DNA of 64,000 nt from Macropodus opercularis. Its lineage: Eukaryota > Chordata > Actinopteri > Anabantiformes > Osphronemidae. Where the stretch lies: positions 17,757,501-17,821,500 of the forward strand of contig CM061099.1 in the NCBI GenBank assembly GCA_030770545.1. Direction: 5' to 3'. The notes under the pieces are model-generated. The model saw nothing but the letters and a program-made list of their open reading frames with translations. It had not been told where the DNA came from and searched no databases. Made by a program: the position numbers and the translations under genes. Positions 46,501-59,966 of this stretch are shown here, piece by piece; within the stretch, counting starts at the first letter, position 1, and each line of letters opens with the position of its first letter.

Positions 46501-49500
46501 AAAAAACAATAACCTTACATTGATAGGGGGTCCCAGACTGCCAGGATTTTTACTTCGACCTGACATCACACACTGGGACCATTCCCTGTCTTACAATGAA
46601 AAAAACGGAAACTTACGTTGACAGGGGGTCCCAGAATGCCAGGACTATACCCCCAACCTGGCATCCCACACTGGGACCATTTCCTATCGTGCAACTAAAA
46701 GTATAGAAATTAATAAATAAAGACTTACCGTTACAGGGTGGCCAATAGTGCTAGCATTTGTCCTAGGACCTGCAAAACACGCTTTAACCATTCCCTAACA
46801 TACAATGTAATACAACATGTTACATTGACAGGGGGTCCCAGAATGCAAGGATTTTCAGTTTGACCTGGAATCACACACTGGGACCATTCCCTGTCTTACA
46901 ATGAAAAAAAAGGAAACTTACGTTGACAGGGGGTCCCGGAATGCCAGGACTATACCCCCAACCTGGCATCACACACTGGGACTATTCGCTGTCTTACAAT
47001 GCAATACACAAAATAAAAAAAAAAATAACCTTACATTGATAGGGGGTCCCAGAATGCCAGGATTTTTACTTCGACCTGGCATCACACATTGGGACGATTT
47101 CCTATCGTGCAACTAAAAGTGAAGGAATCAATTAATAAAGACTTACCGTCACAGGGTGGCCAATAGTGCCAACATTTGTCCTCAGACCTGCTAAAAACGC
47201 TTTGACCATTCCCTAACATACAATGTAATACAACATGTTACATTGACAGGGGGTCCCAGAATGCCAGGATTTCAAGATTGACCTGGCATCACACACTGGG
47301 ACCATTCCCTGTCTTACAATGAAAAAAAAGGAAACTTACGTTGACAGGGGGTCCCAGAATGCCAGGATTTTTACTTCGACCTGGCATCACACACTGGGAC
47401 CATTTCCTATCGCGCAACATAAAGTATAGAAATTGTTATTTAATAAAGACTTACCGTTACAGGAAGGCCAATAGTGCCAGCATTTGTCCTAGGACCTGCA
47501 AAACACGCTTTGACCATTCCCTAACATACAATGTAATACAACATGTTACATTGACAGGAGGTCTCAGAATACCAGGATTTTCAGTTGACCTGGCATCACA
47601 CGCTGGGACCATTCCCTGTCTTAAAATGAAAAAAAAGGAAACTTACGTTGACAGGGGGTCCCAAAATGCCAGGACTATACCCCCAACCTGGCATCACACA
47701 CTGGGACCATTCGCTGTCTTACAATGCAATACACAAAATAAAAAAAATCAATAACCTTACATTTACAGGGGGTCACAGAATGCCAGGATTTTTACTTCGA
47801 CCTGGCATCATACACTGGGACCATTTGCTATCGTGCAACTAAAAGTATAGAAATTAATAAATAAAGACTCACCATTACAGGGTGGCCAATAGTGCCAGCA
47901 TTTGTCCTAGGACCTGCAAAAAACGCTTTGACCATTCCCTAACATACAATGTAATACAACATGTTACATTGACAGGGGGTCTCAGAATACCAGGATTTTC
48001 AGTTTGACCTGGCATCACACACTGGGACCATTCCCTGTCTTACAATGAAAAAAAAGGAAACTTACGTTGACAGGGGGTCCCAGAATGCCAGGACTATACC
48101 CCCAACCTGGCATCACACACTGGGACTATTCGCTGTCTTACAATCCAATACACAAAATAAAAAAAAAACAACAATAACCTTACATTGACAGGGGGTCCCA
48201 GAATACCAAGATTTTCAGTTGACCTGGCATCACACACTGGGACCATTTCCTATCGTGCAACTAAAAGTATAGAAATTAATAAATAAAGACTTACCGTTAC
48301 AGGGTGGCCAATAGTGCCAGCATTTGTCCTCAGACCTGCAAAACACACTTAGACCATTCCCTGTCTTACAATGAAAAAAAAGGAAACTTACGTTGACAGG
48401 GGGTCCCAGAATGCCAGGACTATACCCCCAACCTGGCATCACACACTGGGACCATTCCCTGTCTTACAATGCAATACAGAAAATAAAAAAAAACAATAAC
48501 CTTACATTGATAGGGGATCCCAGAATGCCAGGATTTGTAGTTTGACCGGGCATCACACACTGGGACCATTTCCTATCGCGCAACTAAAAGTGAAGAAATC
48601 AATTAATAAAGACTTACCGTCACAGGGTGGCCAATAGTGCCAGCATTTGTCCTCAGACCTGCAAAACACACTTTGACCATTCCCTAACATACAATGTAAT
48701 ACAACGTGTTACATTGACAGGGGGTCTCAGAATACCAAGATTTTCAGTTGACCTGGCATCACACACTGGGACCATTCCCTGTCTTACAATGAAAAAAAAG
48801 GAAACTTACGTTGACAGGGGGTCCCGGAATGCCAGGACTATACCCCCAACCTGGCATCACACACTGGGACTATTCGCTGTCTTACAATGCAATACACAAA
48901 ATAAAAAAAAAAATAACCTTACATTGATAGGGGGTCCCAGAATGCCAGGATTTTTACTTCGACCTGGCATCACACATTGGGACCATTTCCTATCGTGCAA
49001 CTAAAAGTGAAGGAATCAATTAATAAAGACTTACCGTCACAGGGTGGCCAATAGTGCCAACATTTGTCCTCAGACCTGCTAAAAACGCTTTGACCATTCC
49101 CTAACATACAATGTAATACAACATGTTACATTGACAGGGGGTCCCAGAATGCCAGGATTTCAAGATTGACCTGGCATCACACACTGGGACCATTCCCTGT
49201 CTTACAATGAAAAAAAAGGAAACTTACGTTGACAGGGGGTCCCAGAATGCCAGGATTTTTACTTCGACCTGGCATCACACACTGGGACCATTTCCTATCG
49301 CGCAACATAAAGTATAGAAATTGTTATTTAATAAAGACTTACCGTTACAGGAAGGCCAATAGTGCCAGCATTTGTCCTAGGACCTGCAAAACACGCTTTG
49401 ACCATTCCCTAACATACAATGTAATACAACATGTTACATTGACAGGAGGTCTCAGAATACCAGGATTTTCAGTTGACCTGGCATCACACGCTGGGACCAT

Positions 49501-51945
49501 TCCCTGTCTTAAAATGAAAAAAAAGGAAACTTACGTTGACAGGGGGTCCCAAAATGCCAGGACTATACCCCCAACCTGGCATCACACACTGGGACCATTC
49601 GCTGTCTTACAATGCAATACACAAAATAAAAAAAATCAATAACCTTACATTTACAGGGGGTCACAGAATGCCAGGATTTTTACTTCGACCTGGCATCATA
49701 CACTGGGACCATTTGCTATCGTGCAACTAAAAGTATAGAAATTAATAAATAAAGACTCACCATTACAGGGTGGCCAATAGTGCCAGCATTTGTCCTAGGA
49801 CCTGCAAAAAACGCTTTGACCATTCCCTAACATACAATGTAATACAACATGTTACATTGACAGGGGGTCTCAGAATACCAGGATTTTCAGTTTGACCTGG
49901 CATCACACACTGGGACCATTCCCTGTCTTACAATGAAAAAAAAGGAAACTTACGTTGACAGGGGGTCCCAGAATGCCAGGACTATACCCCCAACCTGGCA
50001 TCACACACTGGGACTATTCGCTGTCTTACAATCCAATACACAAAATAAAAAAAAAACAACAATAACCTTACATTGACAGGGGGTCCCAGAATACCAAGAT
50101 TTTCAGTTGACCTGGCATCACACACTGGGACCATTTCCTATCGTGCAACTAAAAGTATAGAAATTAATAAATAAAGACTTACCGTTACAGGGTGGCCAAT
50201 AGTGCCAGCATTTGTCCTCAGACCTGCAAAACACACTTAGACCATTCCCTGTCTTACAATGAAAAAAAAGGAAACTTACGTTGACAGGGGGTCCCAGAAT
50301 GCCAGGACTATACCCCCAACCTGGCATCACACACTGGGACCATTCCCTGTCTTACAATGCAATACAGAAAATAAAAAAAAACAATAACCTTACATTGATA
50401 GGGGATCCCAGAATGCCAGGATTTGTAGTTTGACCGGGCATCACACACTGGGACCATTTCCTATCGCGCAACTAAAAGTGAAGAAATCAATTAATAAAGA
50501 CTTACCGTCACAGGGTGGCCAATAGTGCCAGCATTTGTCCTCAGACCTGCAAAACACACTTTGACCATTCCCTAACATACAATGTAATACAACGTGTTAC
50601 ATTGACAGGGGGTCTCAGAATACCAAGATTTTCAGTTGACCTGGCATCACACACTGGGACCATTCCCTGTCTTACAATGAAAAAAAAGGAAACTTACGTT
50701 GACAGGGGGTCCCAGAAAGCCAGGATTTTTACTTCGACCTGGCATCACACACTGGGACCATTCCCTGTCTTACAATCCAATACACAAAATAAAAAAACAA
50801 TAACCTTACATTGATAGGGGATCCCAAAATGCCAGGATTTTTTACTTCGACCTGGCATCACACACTGGGACCATTTCCTATCGTGCAACTAAAAGTGAAG
50901 AAATTAATAAATAAAGACTTACCATTACAGGGTGGCCAATAGTGCCAGCATTTGTCCTAGGACCTGCAAAACACGCTTTGACCATTCCCTAACATACAAT
51001 GTAATACAACATGTTACATTGACAGGGGGTCCCAGAATACCAAGATTTTCAGTTGACCTGGCATCACACACTGGGACCATTTCCTATCTTACAATGAAAA
51101 AAAACAATAACCTTACTTTGATAGGGGGTCCCAGAATGCCAGGATTTTCAGTTTGACCTGGAATCACACACTGGGACCATTCCCTGTCTTAAAATGAAAA
51201 AAAAAAACAATAACCTTACTTTGATAGGGGGTCCCAGAATGCCAGGATTTTCAGTTGACCTGGCATCACACACTGGGACCATTTCCTATCGTGCAACTAA
51301 AAGTGAAGAAATTAATAAATAAAGACTTACCATTACAGGGTGGCCAATAGTGCCAGCATTTGTCCTAGGACCTGCAAAACACGCTTTGACCATTCCCTAA
51401 CATACAATGTAATACAACATGTTACATTGACAGGGGGTCCCAGAATACCAAGATTTTCAGTTGACCTGGCATCACACACTGGGACCATTTCCTATCTTAC
51501 AATGAAAAAAAACAATAACCTTACTTTGATAGGGGGTCCCAGAATGCCAGGATTTTTACTTCGACCTGGCATCACACACTGGGACCATTTCGTATCTTGC
51601 AACATAAAGTATAGAAATTAATAAATAAAGACTTACCGTCACAGGGTGGCCAATAGTGCCAGCATTTGTCCTCAGACCTGCAAAACACACTTAGACCATT
51701 CCCTGTCTTACAATGAAAAAAAAAAGGAAACTTACGTTGACAGGGGGTCCCAGAATACCAGGACTATACCCCCAACCTGGCATCACACACTGGGACCATT
51801 CCCTGTCTTACAATCCAATACACAAAATAAAAAAAACAATAACCTTACATTGATAGGCGATCCCAGAATGCCAGGATTTTTACTTCGACCTGGCATCGCA
51901 CACTGGAACCATTTCCTATCGTGCAAAATCAAGGAATTCAATTAA
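40536..51945 (-). repeat. Exon-intron-like cassette array, main block
   Basis: About 11.4 kb of head-to-tail cassettes. On the minus strand each has an exon-like part of 66 or 67 nt starting GGAATGGTC or GAAATGGTC, separated by spacers that start GTAAG or GTAAC and end AG. Type A (66 nt) includes CTGGCACTATTGGCCACCC; types B and C (67 nt) include CCTGGCATTCTGGGACCCCC. Spacers are 45, 31, 45 or 29 nt, depending on type. Larger units are repeated too: 531 bp (42013/42544/43075), 2,623 bp (41494/44117), 1,888 bp (47341/49229) and 408 bp (50932/51340). The A and B parts align with each other, so both descend from one ancestral unit. Confidence 0.9.
40858..40923 (-). other. Representative open type-A cassette (66-nt microexon-like unit)
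   Basis: This copy illustrates the type-A unit. The minus strand reads acceptor TATGTTAG, then 66 nt, then donor GTAAGTC. In phase 1 it encodes 22 residues, GNGQSVFCRSEDKC followed by WHYWPPCN, with three cysteines and no stop. The unit length is a multiple of three, so any number of such units could be spliced together without changing frame. Copies with CCTAGGACC instead of CCTCAGACC have a TAG in this frame. Confidence 0.5.
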
Positions 51946-51956
51946 TAAAGACTTAC

Positions 51957-52086
51957 CTTCATAAATGCTGTCTTTTTTTCCTGGGATGCCGGGCAAAACC
52001 AAAGAGCAGTCTGCCTCATAGCGGTAGCAAGGAGCCATGCATTTAGTTTGCATAGCACGCAATGATGAGGAGCGCAGCCTTGGGAA
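51957..52086 (-). CDS. Cassette gene, exon just before the array
   Basis: On the minus strand acceptor TTTGCCAG and a consensus donor GTAAGT border 130 nt. One frame encodes FPRLRSSSLRAMQTKCMAPC then YRYEADCSLVLPGIPGKKDS and ends in phase 1, matching the cassettes that follow: the next acceptor (GCACGATAG) opens a cassette with GNGSSV. The neighbouring exon at 52195-52388 leaves in phase 2, which would not give this frame, so either the first exon is different or one of the two is decayed. A degenerate copy of this exon lies at about 52860-52925. Confidence 0.45.
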
Positions 52087-52194
52087 CTGGCAAATTAGAA
52101 AAAGCAAAATGGAAAAACATTTGAATATTCCAATTTAAGACATGTATTTCTATAATATACTTGAAAATAAATACAATGTTAAACAATCACTGAC

Positions 52195-52388
52195 CTAAGT
52201 GTAAAGAGGACCACAAAACAGCACCAGTACATGACAACAAAACACTCCTTTCTGTAACTGCATGTTTCCCCTGTGATGCAGAGCGACGAGGTGCCGCTAC
52301 GACAGCCCGCAATCACCAAATCAACCATATACTGAAGCGAAGGCACAACAGGTTTTGTCCAATCTTCACTCATTTCTTTAGAAAACAT
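52195..52388 (-). CDS. Cassette gene, candidate first coding exon
   Basis: The minus strand has a methionine at 52388 (or 52373, MSEDWTKP, just after a possible acceptor TTTTCTAAAG) and stays open to a donor GTCAGTG. It encodes YMVDLVIAGCRSGTSSLC, ITGETCSYRKE and a hydrophobic stretch CFVVMYWCCFVVLFTL, which could be a membrane anchor. Several cysteines occur, as in the exon and cassettes downstream. I do not recognise the family. Copies at 53040-53240 and 59967-60110 are broken by stops or deletions. Confidence 0.35.
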
Positions 52389-52439
52389 GTTAAATACTAG
52401 CTATTGTCTTTTACTGAACAATATTAGCATACTTACTAC

Positions 52440-52860
52440 ACTGAAAAAGGTGCTCACAGCAAAATACACACATCTAAAGTGTTCTAGCATCTATAGTCCC
52501 TCTTCAACCAATGACCCAAACAACTTTCACGGGATTAAAAACGGCAGAAAATTACCTCTGCAAATTGGCTAATGTGTCTAACGCTAAATGCTAATGCTAA
52601 TGCTACCTGGTTACCGTTACTAAGCACAAACTTAAACCTAAACTTAGTAAACATAGCACCCTAAGAGGATAAAATACATTTTCGATTATATGGATAATAT
52701 TCCTAAAACAATGCTGGCATACTGTGATAAATCCGATCACTGAGTCCATACTCACTTTGGAAGATGATGCACTTTATCGTCCCGCCTGACCGCTCTACTT
52801 CTGTCTCTTCTTTGGCTCCTCACGACATCCCAGTACAAACGACCAGTCCGCCCCCTAGCG
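52440..52860. other. Region upstream of the cassette gene
   Basis: This stretch lies 5' of the candidate first exon on the minus strand. It holds a short GCTAAT run (about 52580-52605) and, on the minus strand, a strong donor GTGAGT just after CATCATCTTCCAAA (near 52757), which could end a non-coding first exon. No long open frame is present. Confidence 0.3.
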
Positions 52861-53270
52861 GTAGCTACCAGTCTTGCATTTAGTTTACGTGGCATGCAAT
52901 GACGTGGAGCGTAGCCCTGGGAACTGGTACATTAGACAAAGCAAAAATGGAAAACATTTGAATATTCCACTTTAAATTATGCATTTCTGAAATATATTTA
53001 AAACTAAATATAAACACTGACAGGGCGGCCCAAATGCTTAAGAAATGATCAGTGACACCACTACGACCACAAAACAGCATGAGTACATGACAACAAAATA
53101 CTGGCGTTTCTGTGATTGCATGTGTGTGATGCAGAGCCACAATAGAGGCCGCTACGTCAGCCCACAATCACCACATCAACCATATAATGAAGCTAAGCAC
53201 AACAGCTGTCGCCGGTGCTTCACTTACAGGACTTGCTTAGAAAATATGTTAAATAGCAATGCACCATTCC
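52861..53270 (-). pseudogene. Degenerate copy of the cassette gene's 5' exons
   Basis: Sequence here parallels 51990-52390: TTCCCAGGGCTACGCTCCAC matches the start of the exon at 52086, and the part with GGTTGATGTGGTGATTGTGG matches the candidate first exon. Stops and small deletions interrupt the frames (for example CACGTAAACTAA). It shows that the 5' end of the gene was duplicated, not only the array. Confidence 0.7.
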
Positions 53271-56200
53271 CTAACTCACAATGAACAAAAAAGGAAACTT
53301 GATAGGGGGTCCCAGAATGCCATGATTATTACTTCGAATCGGCATCACACACTGAGACCATTTCCTATCGAGAAACATAAAATGAAGAAAGTAATTAATA
53401 AAGACTTACCGTCACAGGGTGGCCAATAGTGCCAGCATGTGTCCTAAGACCTGCAAAACACGCTTTGACCATTCCCTAACATACAATGTAATACAACATG
53501 TTACATTGACAGGCGGTCCCAGAATGCCAGGATTTTCAGTTGACCTGGCATCACACACTGGGACCATTTCCTATCGTGCAACATAACGTGAAGAAATCAA
53601 TTAATAAAGACTTACCGTCACAGGGTGGCCAATAGTGCCAGCATTTGTCCTAGGACCTGCAAAACACGCTTTGACCATTCCCTAACATACAATGCAATAA
53701 AACATGTTACATTGACAGGGGGTCCCAGAATGCCAGGATTTTCAGTTTGAACCTGGAATCACACACTGGGACCATTCCCTGTCTTAAAATGAAAAAAAAA
53801 CAATAACCTTACTTTGATGGGGGGTCCCAGAATGCCATGATTTTAAGATTGACCTGGCCTCACACACTGGGACCATTCCCTGTCTTACAATGAAAAAAAA
53901 GGAAACTTACGTTGACAGGGGGTCCCAGAATGCCAGGATGTTTACTTCGACCTGACATCACACACTGGGACCATTCCCTGTCTTAAAATGAAAAAAAAAA
54001 ACAATAACCTTACTTTGATGGGGGTCCCAGAATACCAAGATTTTCAGTTGACCTGGCATCACACACTGGGACCATTCCCTGTCTTAAAATGAAAAAAAAA
54101 ACAATAACCTTACTTTGATGGGGGTCCCAGAATACCAAGATTTTAAGATTGACCTGGCATCACACACTGGGACCATTCCCTGTCTTACAATGAAAAAAAA
54201 GGAAACTTGCGGTGACAGGGGGTCCCAGAATGCCAGGATTTTTACTTCGACCTGGCATCACACACTGGGACCATTTCATATCGTACAACATAAAGTATAG
54301 AAATTAATGAATAAAGACTTACCGTTACAGGGTGGCCAAAAGTGCCAGAATTTGTCCTAGGACCTGCAAAACACGCTTTGACCATTCCCTAACATACAAT
54401 GTAATACAACATGTTACATTGACAGGAGGTCCCAGAATGCCAGGATTTTTACTTCGACCTGGCATCACACACTGGGACCATTCCCCGTCTTACAATCCAA
54501 TACACAAAATAAAAAAAACAACAACCTTACATTGATAGGGGATCCCAGAATGCCAGGATTTTCAGTTTGACCTGGCATCACACACTGGGACCATTTCCTA
54601 TCGTGCAACATAAAGTAAAGAAATTAATAAATAAAGACTTACCGTTACAGGGTGGCCAATAGTGCCAGCATTTGTCCTCAGACCTGCAAAACACACTTTG
54701 ACCATTCCCTAACATACAATGTAATACAACATGTTACATTGACAGGAGGTCTCAGAATGCCAGGATTTTCAGTTAACCTGGCATCACACACTGGGACCAT
54801 TCCCTGTCTTACAATGAAAAATAAGGAAACTTACGTTGAAAGGGGGTCCCAGAATGCCAGGATTTTCAGTTGACCTGGCATCACACGCTGGGACCATTCC
54901 CTGTCTTACAATGAAAAAAAAGGAAACTTACGTTGAAAGGGAGTCCCAGAATGCCAGGACTATACCCCCAACCTGGCATCACACACTGGGACCATTTCCT
55001 ATCGTGCAACTAAAAGTGGAGGAATCAATTAATAAAGACTTACCATCACAGGGTGGCCAATAGTGCCAGCATTTGTCCTCAGACCTGCTAAACACGCTTT
55101 GACCATTCCCTAACATACAATGTAATACAACATGTTACATTGACAGGGGGTCCCAGAATGCCAGGATTTCAAGATTGACCTGGCATCACACACTGGGACC
55201 ATTTCCTATCACGCAACATAAAGTATAGAAATTGTTAATTAATAAAGACTTACCGTTACAGGGTGGCCAATAGTGCCAGCATTTGTCCTAGGACCTGCAA
55301 AACACGCTTTGACCTTCCCCTAACATACAATGTAATACAACATGTTACATTGACAGGGGGTCCCAGAATACCAAGATTTTCAGTTGACCTGGCATCACAC
55401 ACTGGGACCATTCCCTGTCTTACAATCCAATACACAAAATAAAAAAACCCAATAACCTTACATTGATAGGGGATCCCAGAATGCCAGGATTTTCAGTTGA
55501 CCTGGCATCACACACTGGGACCATTCCCTGTCTTACAATGAAAAAAAAGGAAACTTACGTTGACAGGGGGTCCCAGAATGCCAGGATTTTTACTTCGACC
55601 TGGCATCACACACTGGGACCATTCCCTGTCTTACAATGAAAAAAAAGGAAACTTACGTTGACAGGGGGTCCTGGAATGCTAGGACTATACCCCCAACCTG
55701 GCATCACACACTGGGACTATTCGCTGTCTTACAATGCAATACACAAAATAAAAAAACAATAACCTTATATTGATAGGGGGTCCCAGAATGCCAGGATTTT
55801 TACTTCGACCTGGCATCACACACTGGGACCATTTCCTATCGTGCAACTAAAAGTGGAGGAATCAATTAATAAAGACTTACCGTTACAGGGTGGCCAATAG
55901 TGCCAGCATTTGTCCTCAGACCTGCAAAACACACTTTGACCATTCCCTAACATACAATGTAATACAACATGTTACATTGACAGGAGGTCTCAGAATACCA
56001 GGATTTTCAGTTAACCTGGCATCACACACTGGGACCATTCCCTGTCTTACAATGAAAAATAAGGAAACTTACGTTGAAAGGGGGTCCCAGAATGCCAGGA
56101 TTTTCAGTTGACCTGGCATCACACGCTGGGACCATTCCCTGTCTTACAATGAAAAAAAAGGAAACTTACGTTGAAAGGGAGTCCCAGAATGCCAGGACTA

Positions 56201-59200
56201 TACCCCCAACCTGGCATCACACACTGGGACCATTCCCTGTCTTACAATGCAATACACAAAATAAAAAAAAACAATAACCTTACATTGATAGGGGGTCCCA
56301 GAATGCCAGGATTTTTACTTCGACCTGGCATCACACACTGGGACCATTTCCTATCGTGCAACATAAAGTATAGAAATTAATAAATAAAGACTTACCGTTA
56401 CAGGGTGGCCAATAGTGCCAGCATTTGTCCTAGGACCTGCAAAACACGCTTTAACCATTCCCTAACATACAATGTAATACAACATGTTACATTGACAGGG
56501 GGTCCCAGAATGCCAGGATTTTCAGTTTGACCTGGAATCACACACTGGGACCATTCCCTGTTTTACAATGAAAAAAAAGGGAAACTTACGTTGACAGGGT
56601 GTCCCAGAATGCCAGGACTATACCCCCAACCTGGCATCACACACTGGGACTATTCGCTGCCTTACAATGCAATACACAAAATTAAAAAAACAAACAATAA
56701 CCTTAAATTGACAGGGGGTCCCAGAATACCAAGATTTTCAGTTGACCTGGCATCACACACTGGGACAATTTCCTATCGTGCAACATAAAGTATAGAAATT
56801 AATAAATAAAGACTTACCGTTACAGGGTGGCCAATAGTGCCAGCATTTGTCCTCAGACCTGCAAAACACGCTTTGACCATTCCCTAACATACAATGTAAT
56901 AATACAACATGTTACATTGATAGGGGATCCCAGAATGCCAGGATTTTTCTTCGACCTGACATCACACACTGGGACCATTCCCTGTCTTACAATGAAAAAA
57001 AAAGGAAACTTACGTTGACGGGGGTCCCAGAAAGCCAGGGTTTTTACTTCGACCTGGCATCACACACTGGGACCATTCCCTGTCTTACAATGAAAAAAAA
57101 GGAAACTTACGTTGACAGGGGGTCCTGGAATGCTAGGACTATACCCCCAACCTGGCATCACACACTGGGACTATTCGCTGTCTTACAATGCAATACACAA
57201 AATAAAAAAACAATAACCTTATATTGATAGGGGGTCCCAGAATGCCAGGATTTTTACTTCGACCTGGCATCACACACTGGGACCATTTCCTATCGTGCAA
57301 CTAAAAGTGGAGGAATCAATTAATAAAGACTTACCATCACAGGGTGGCCAATAGTGCCAGCATTTGTCCTAGGACCTGCAAAACACGCTTTGACCTTCCC
57401 CTAACATACAATGTAATACAACATGTTACATTGACAGGGGGTCCCAGAATACCAAGATTTTCAGTTGACCTGGCATCACACACTGGGACCATTCCCTGTC
57501 TTACAATCCAATACACAAAATAAAAAAACCCAATAACCTTACATTGATAGGGGATCCCAGAATGCCAGGATTTTCAGTTGACCTGGCATCACACACTGGG
57601 ACCATTCCCTGTCTTACAATGAAAAAAAAGGAAACTTACGTTGACAGGGGGTCCCAGAATGCCAGGATTTTTACTTCGACCTGACATCACACACTGGGAC
57701 CATTCCGTGTCTTACAATGAAAAAAAAGGAAACTTACGTTGACAGGGGGTCCCAGAAAGCCAGGGTTTTTACTTCGACCTGGCATCACACACTGGGACCA
57801 TTCCCTGTCTTACAATGAAAAAAAAGGAAACTTACGTTGACAGGGGGTCCCAGAATGCCAGGACTATACCCCCAACCTGGCATCACACACTGGGACTATT
57901 CGCTGCCTTACAATGCAATACACAAAATTAAAAAAACAAACAATAACCTTACATTGACAGGGGGTCCCAGAATACCAAGATTTTCAGTTGACCTGGCATC
58001 ACACACTGGGACCATTTCCTATCGTGCAACTAAAAGTGAAGGAATCAATTAATAAAGACTTACCGTTACAGGGTGGCCAATAGTGCCAGCATTTGTCCTA
58101 GGACCTGCAAAAAAAGCTTTGACCTTTCCCTAACATACAATGTAATACAACATGTTACATTGACAGGAGGTATCAGAATACCAGGATTTTCAGTTGACCT
58201 GGCATCACACACTGGGACCATTCCCTGTCTTACAATGCAATACACAAAATAAAAAAAACAATAACCTTATATTGATAGGGGGTCCCAGAATGCCAGGATT
58301 TTTACTTCGACCTGGCATTACACACTGGGACCATTCCCTGTCTTACAATGAAAAAAAAGGAAACTTACGTTGAAAGGGGGTCCCAGAATGCCAGGATTTT
58401 TACTTCGACCTGGCATTACACACTGGGACCATTCCCTGTCTTACAATGAAAAAAAAGGAAACTTACGTTGAAAGGGGGTCCCAGAATGCCAGGACTATAC
58501 CCTCAACCTGGCATCACACACTGGGACCATTCCCTGTCTTACAATGCAATACACACAAAAAAAAAAAACAATAACCTTACATTGACAGGGTGTCCCAGAA
58601 TGCCAGGATTTTTACTTCGACCTGGCACCACACACTGGGACCATTTCCTATCGTGCAACATAAAGTACAGAAATTAATAAATAAAGACTTACCGTCACAG
58701 GGTGGCCAATAGTGCCAGCATTTGTCCTCAGACCTGCAAAACACGCTTTGACCATTCCCTAACATACAATGTAATACAACATGTTACATTGATAGGGGAT
58801 CCCAGAATGCCAGGATTTTTACTTAGACCTGGCATCATACACTGGGACCATTCCCTGTCTTACAATCCAATACACAAAATAAAAAAAAAAAACAATAACC
58901 TTACATTGACAGGGGGTCCCAGAATGCCAGGACTATACCCCCAACCTGGCATCACACACTGGGACCATTCCCTGTCTTACAATCCAATACACAAAATAAA
59001 AAAAACAATAACCTTACATTGATAGGGGGTCCCAGAATGCCAGGATTTTTACTTCGACCTGGCATCACACACTGGGACCATTTCTTATCATGCAACATAA
59101 AGTGAAGAAATCAATTAATAAAGACTTACCGTTACAAGAGGCCAATAGTGCCAGCATTTGTCCTAGGACCTGCAAAACACGCTTTGACCATTCCCTAAGA

Positions 59201-59966
59201 TACAATGTAATACAACATGTTACATTGACAGGGGGTCCCAGAATACCAAGATTTTCAGTTGACCTGGCATCACACACTGGGACCATTCCCTGTCTTACAA
59301 TGAAAATAAAGGAAACTTACGTTGAAAGGGGGTCCCAGAATGCCAGGACTATACCCCCAACCTGGCATCACACACTGGGACCATTCCCTGTCTTACAATG
59401 CAATACACACAAAAAAAAAAAACAATAACCTTACATTGACAGGGTGTCCCAGAATGCCAGGATTTTTACTTCGACCTGGCACCACACACTGGGACCATTT
59501 CCTATCGCGCAACATAAAGTATAGAAATTGTTAATTAATAAAGACTTACCGTTACAGGGTGGCCAAAAGTGCCAGCATTTGTCCTAGGACCTGCAAAACA
59601 CGCTTTGACCGTTCCCTAACATACAATGTAATACAACATGTTACATTGACAGGGGGTCTCAGAATGCCAGGATTTTCAGTTGACCTGGCATCACACACTG
59701 GGACCATTTCCTATCGTGCAACATAAAGTAAAGAAATTAATAAATAAAGACTTACCGTTACAAGGTGGCCAATAGTGCCAGCATTTGTCCTAGGACCTGC
59801 AAAACACACTTAGACCATTCCCTAACATACAATGTAATACAACATGTTACATTGACAGGGGGTCCCAGAATGCCAGGATTTTCAGTTGACCTGGCATCAC
59901 ACACTGGGAACATTTCCTATCGTGCAACATAAAGTGAAGAAATCAATTAATAAAGACTTACCGTCA
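53271..59966 (-). repeat. Exon-intron-like cassette array, second block
   Basis: About 6.7 kb of the same A/B/C cassettes in the same orientation as 40536-51945. Internal larger repeats include a 1,238-bp shift (54652/55890) and an 854-bp shift (58468/59322). The block ends at 59966, where a type-A spacer (GACTTACCGTCACAGGG) is fused directly to sequence from the 5' exon block. Confidence 0.9.

Noticed and set aside
40867..59428. Plus-strand open frames of 62-137 codons with repeated motifs such as GFLLRPGITHWDHSLSYN
   Set aside because: They follow the cassette repeat on the strand without the splice-like borders, have no shared start context and shift frame between cassette types. The minus-strand reading explains the structure better.
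38425..59966. A CRISPR-like repeat-spacer array
   Set aside because: Both the units and the spacers are repeated families, unit lengths vary, and the setting is plainly a eukaryotic genome.
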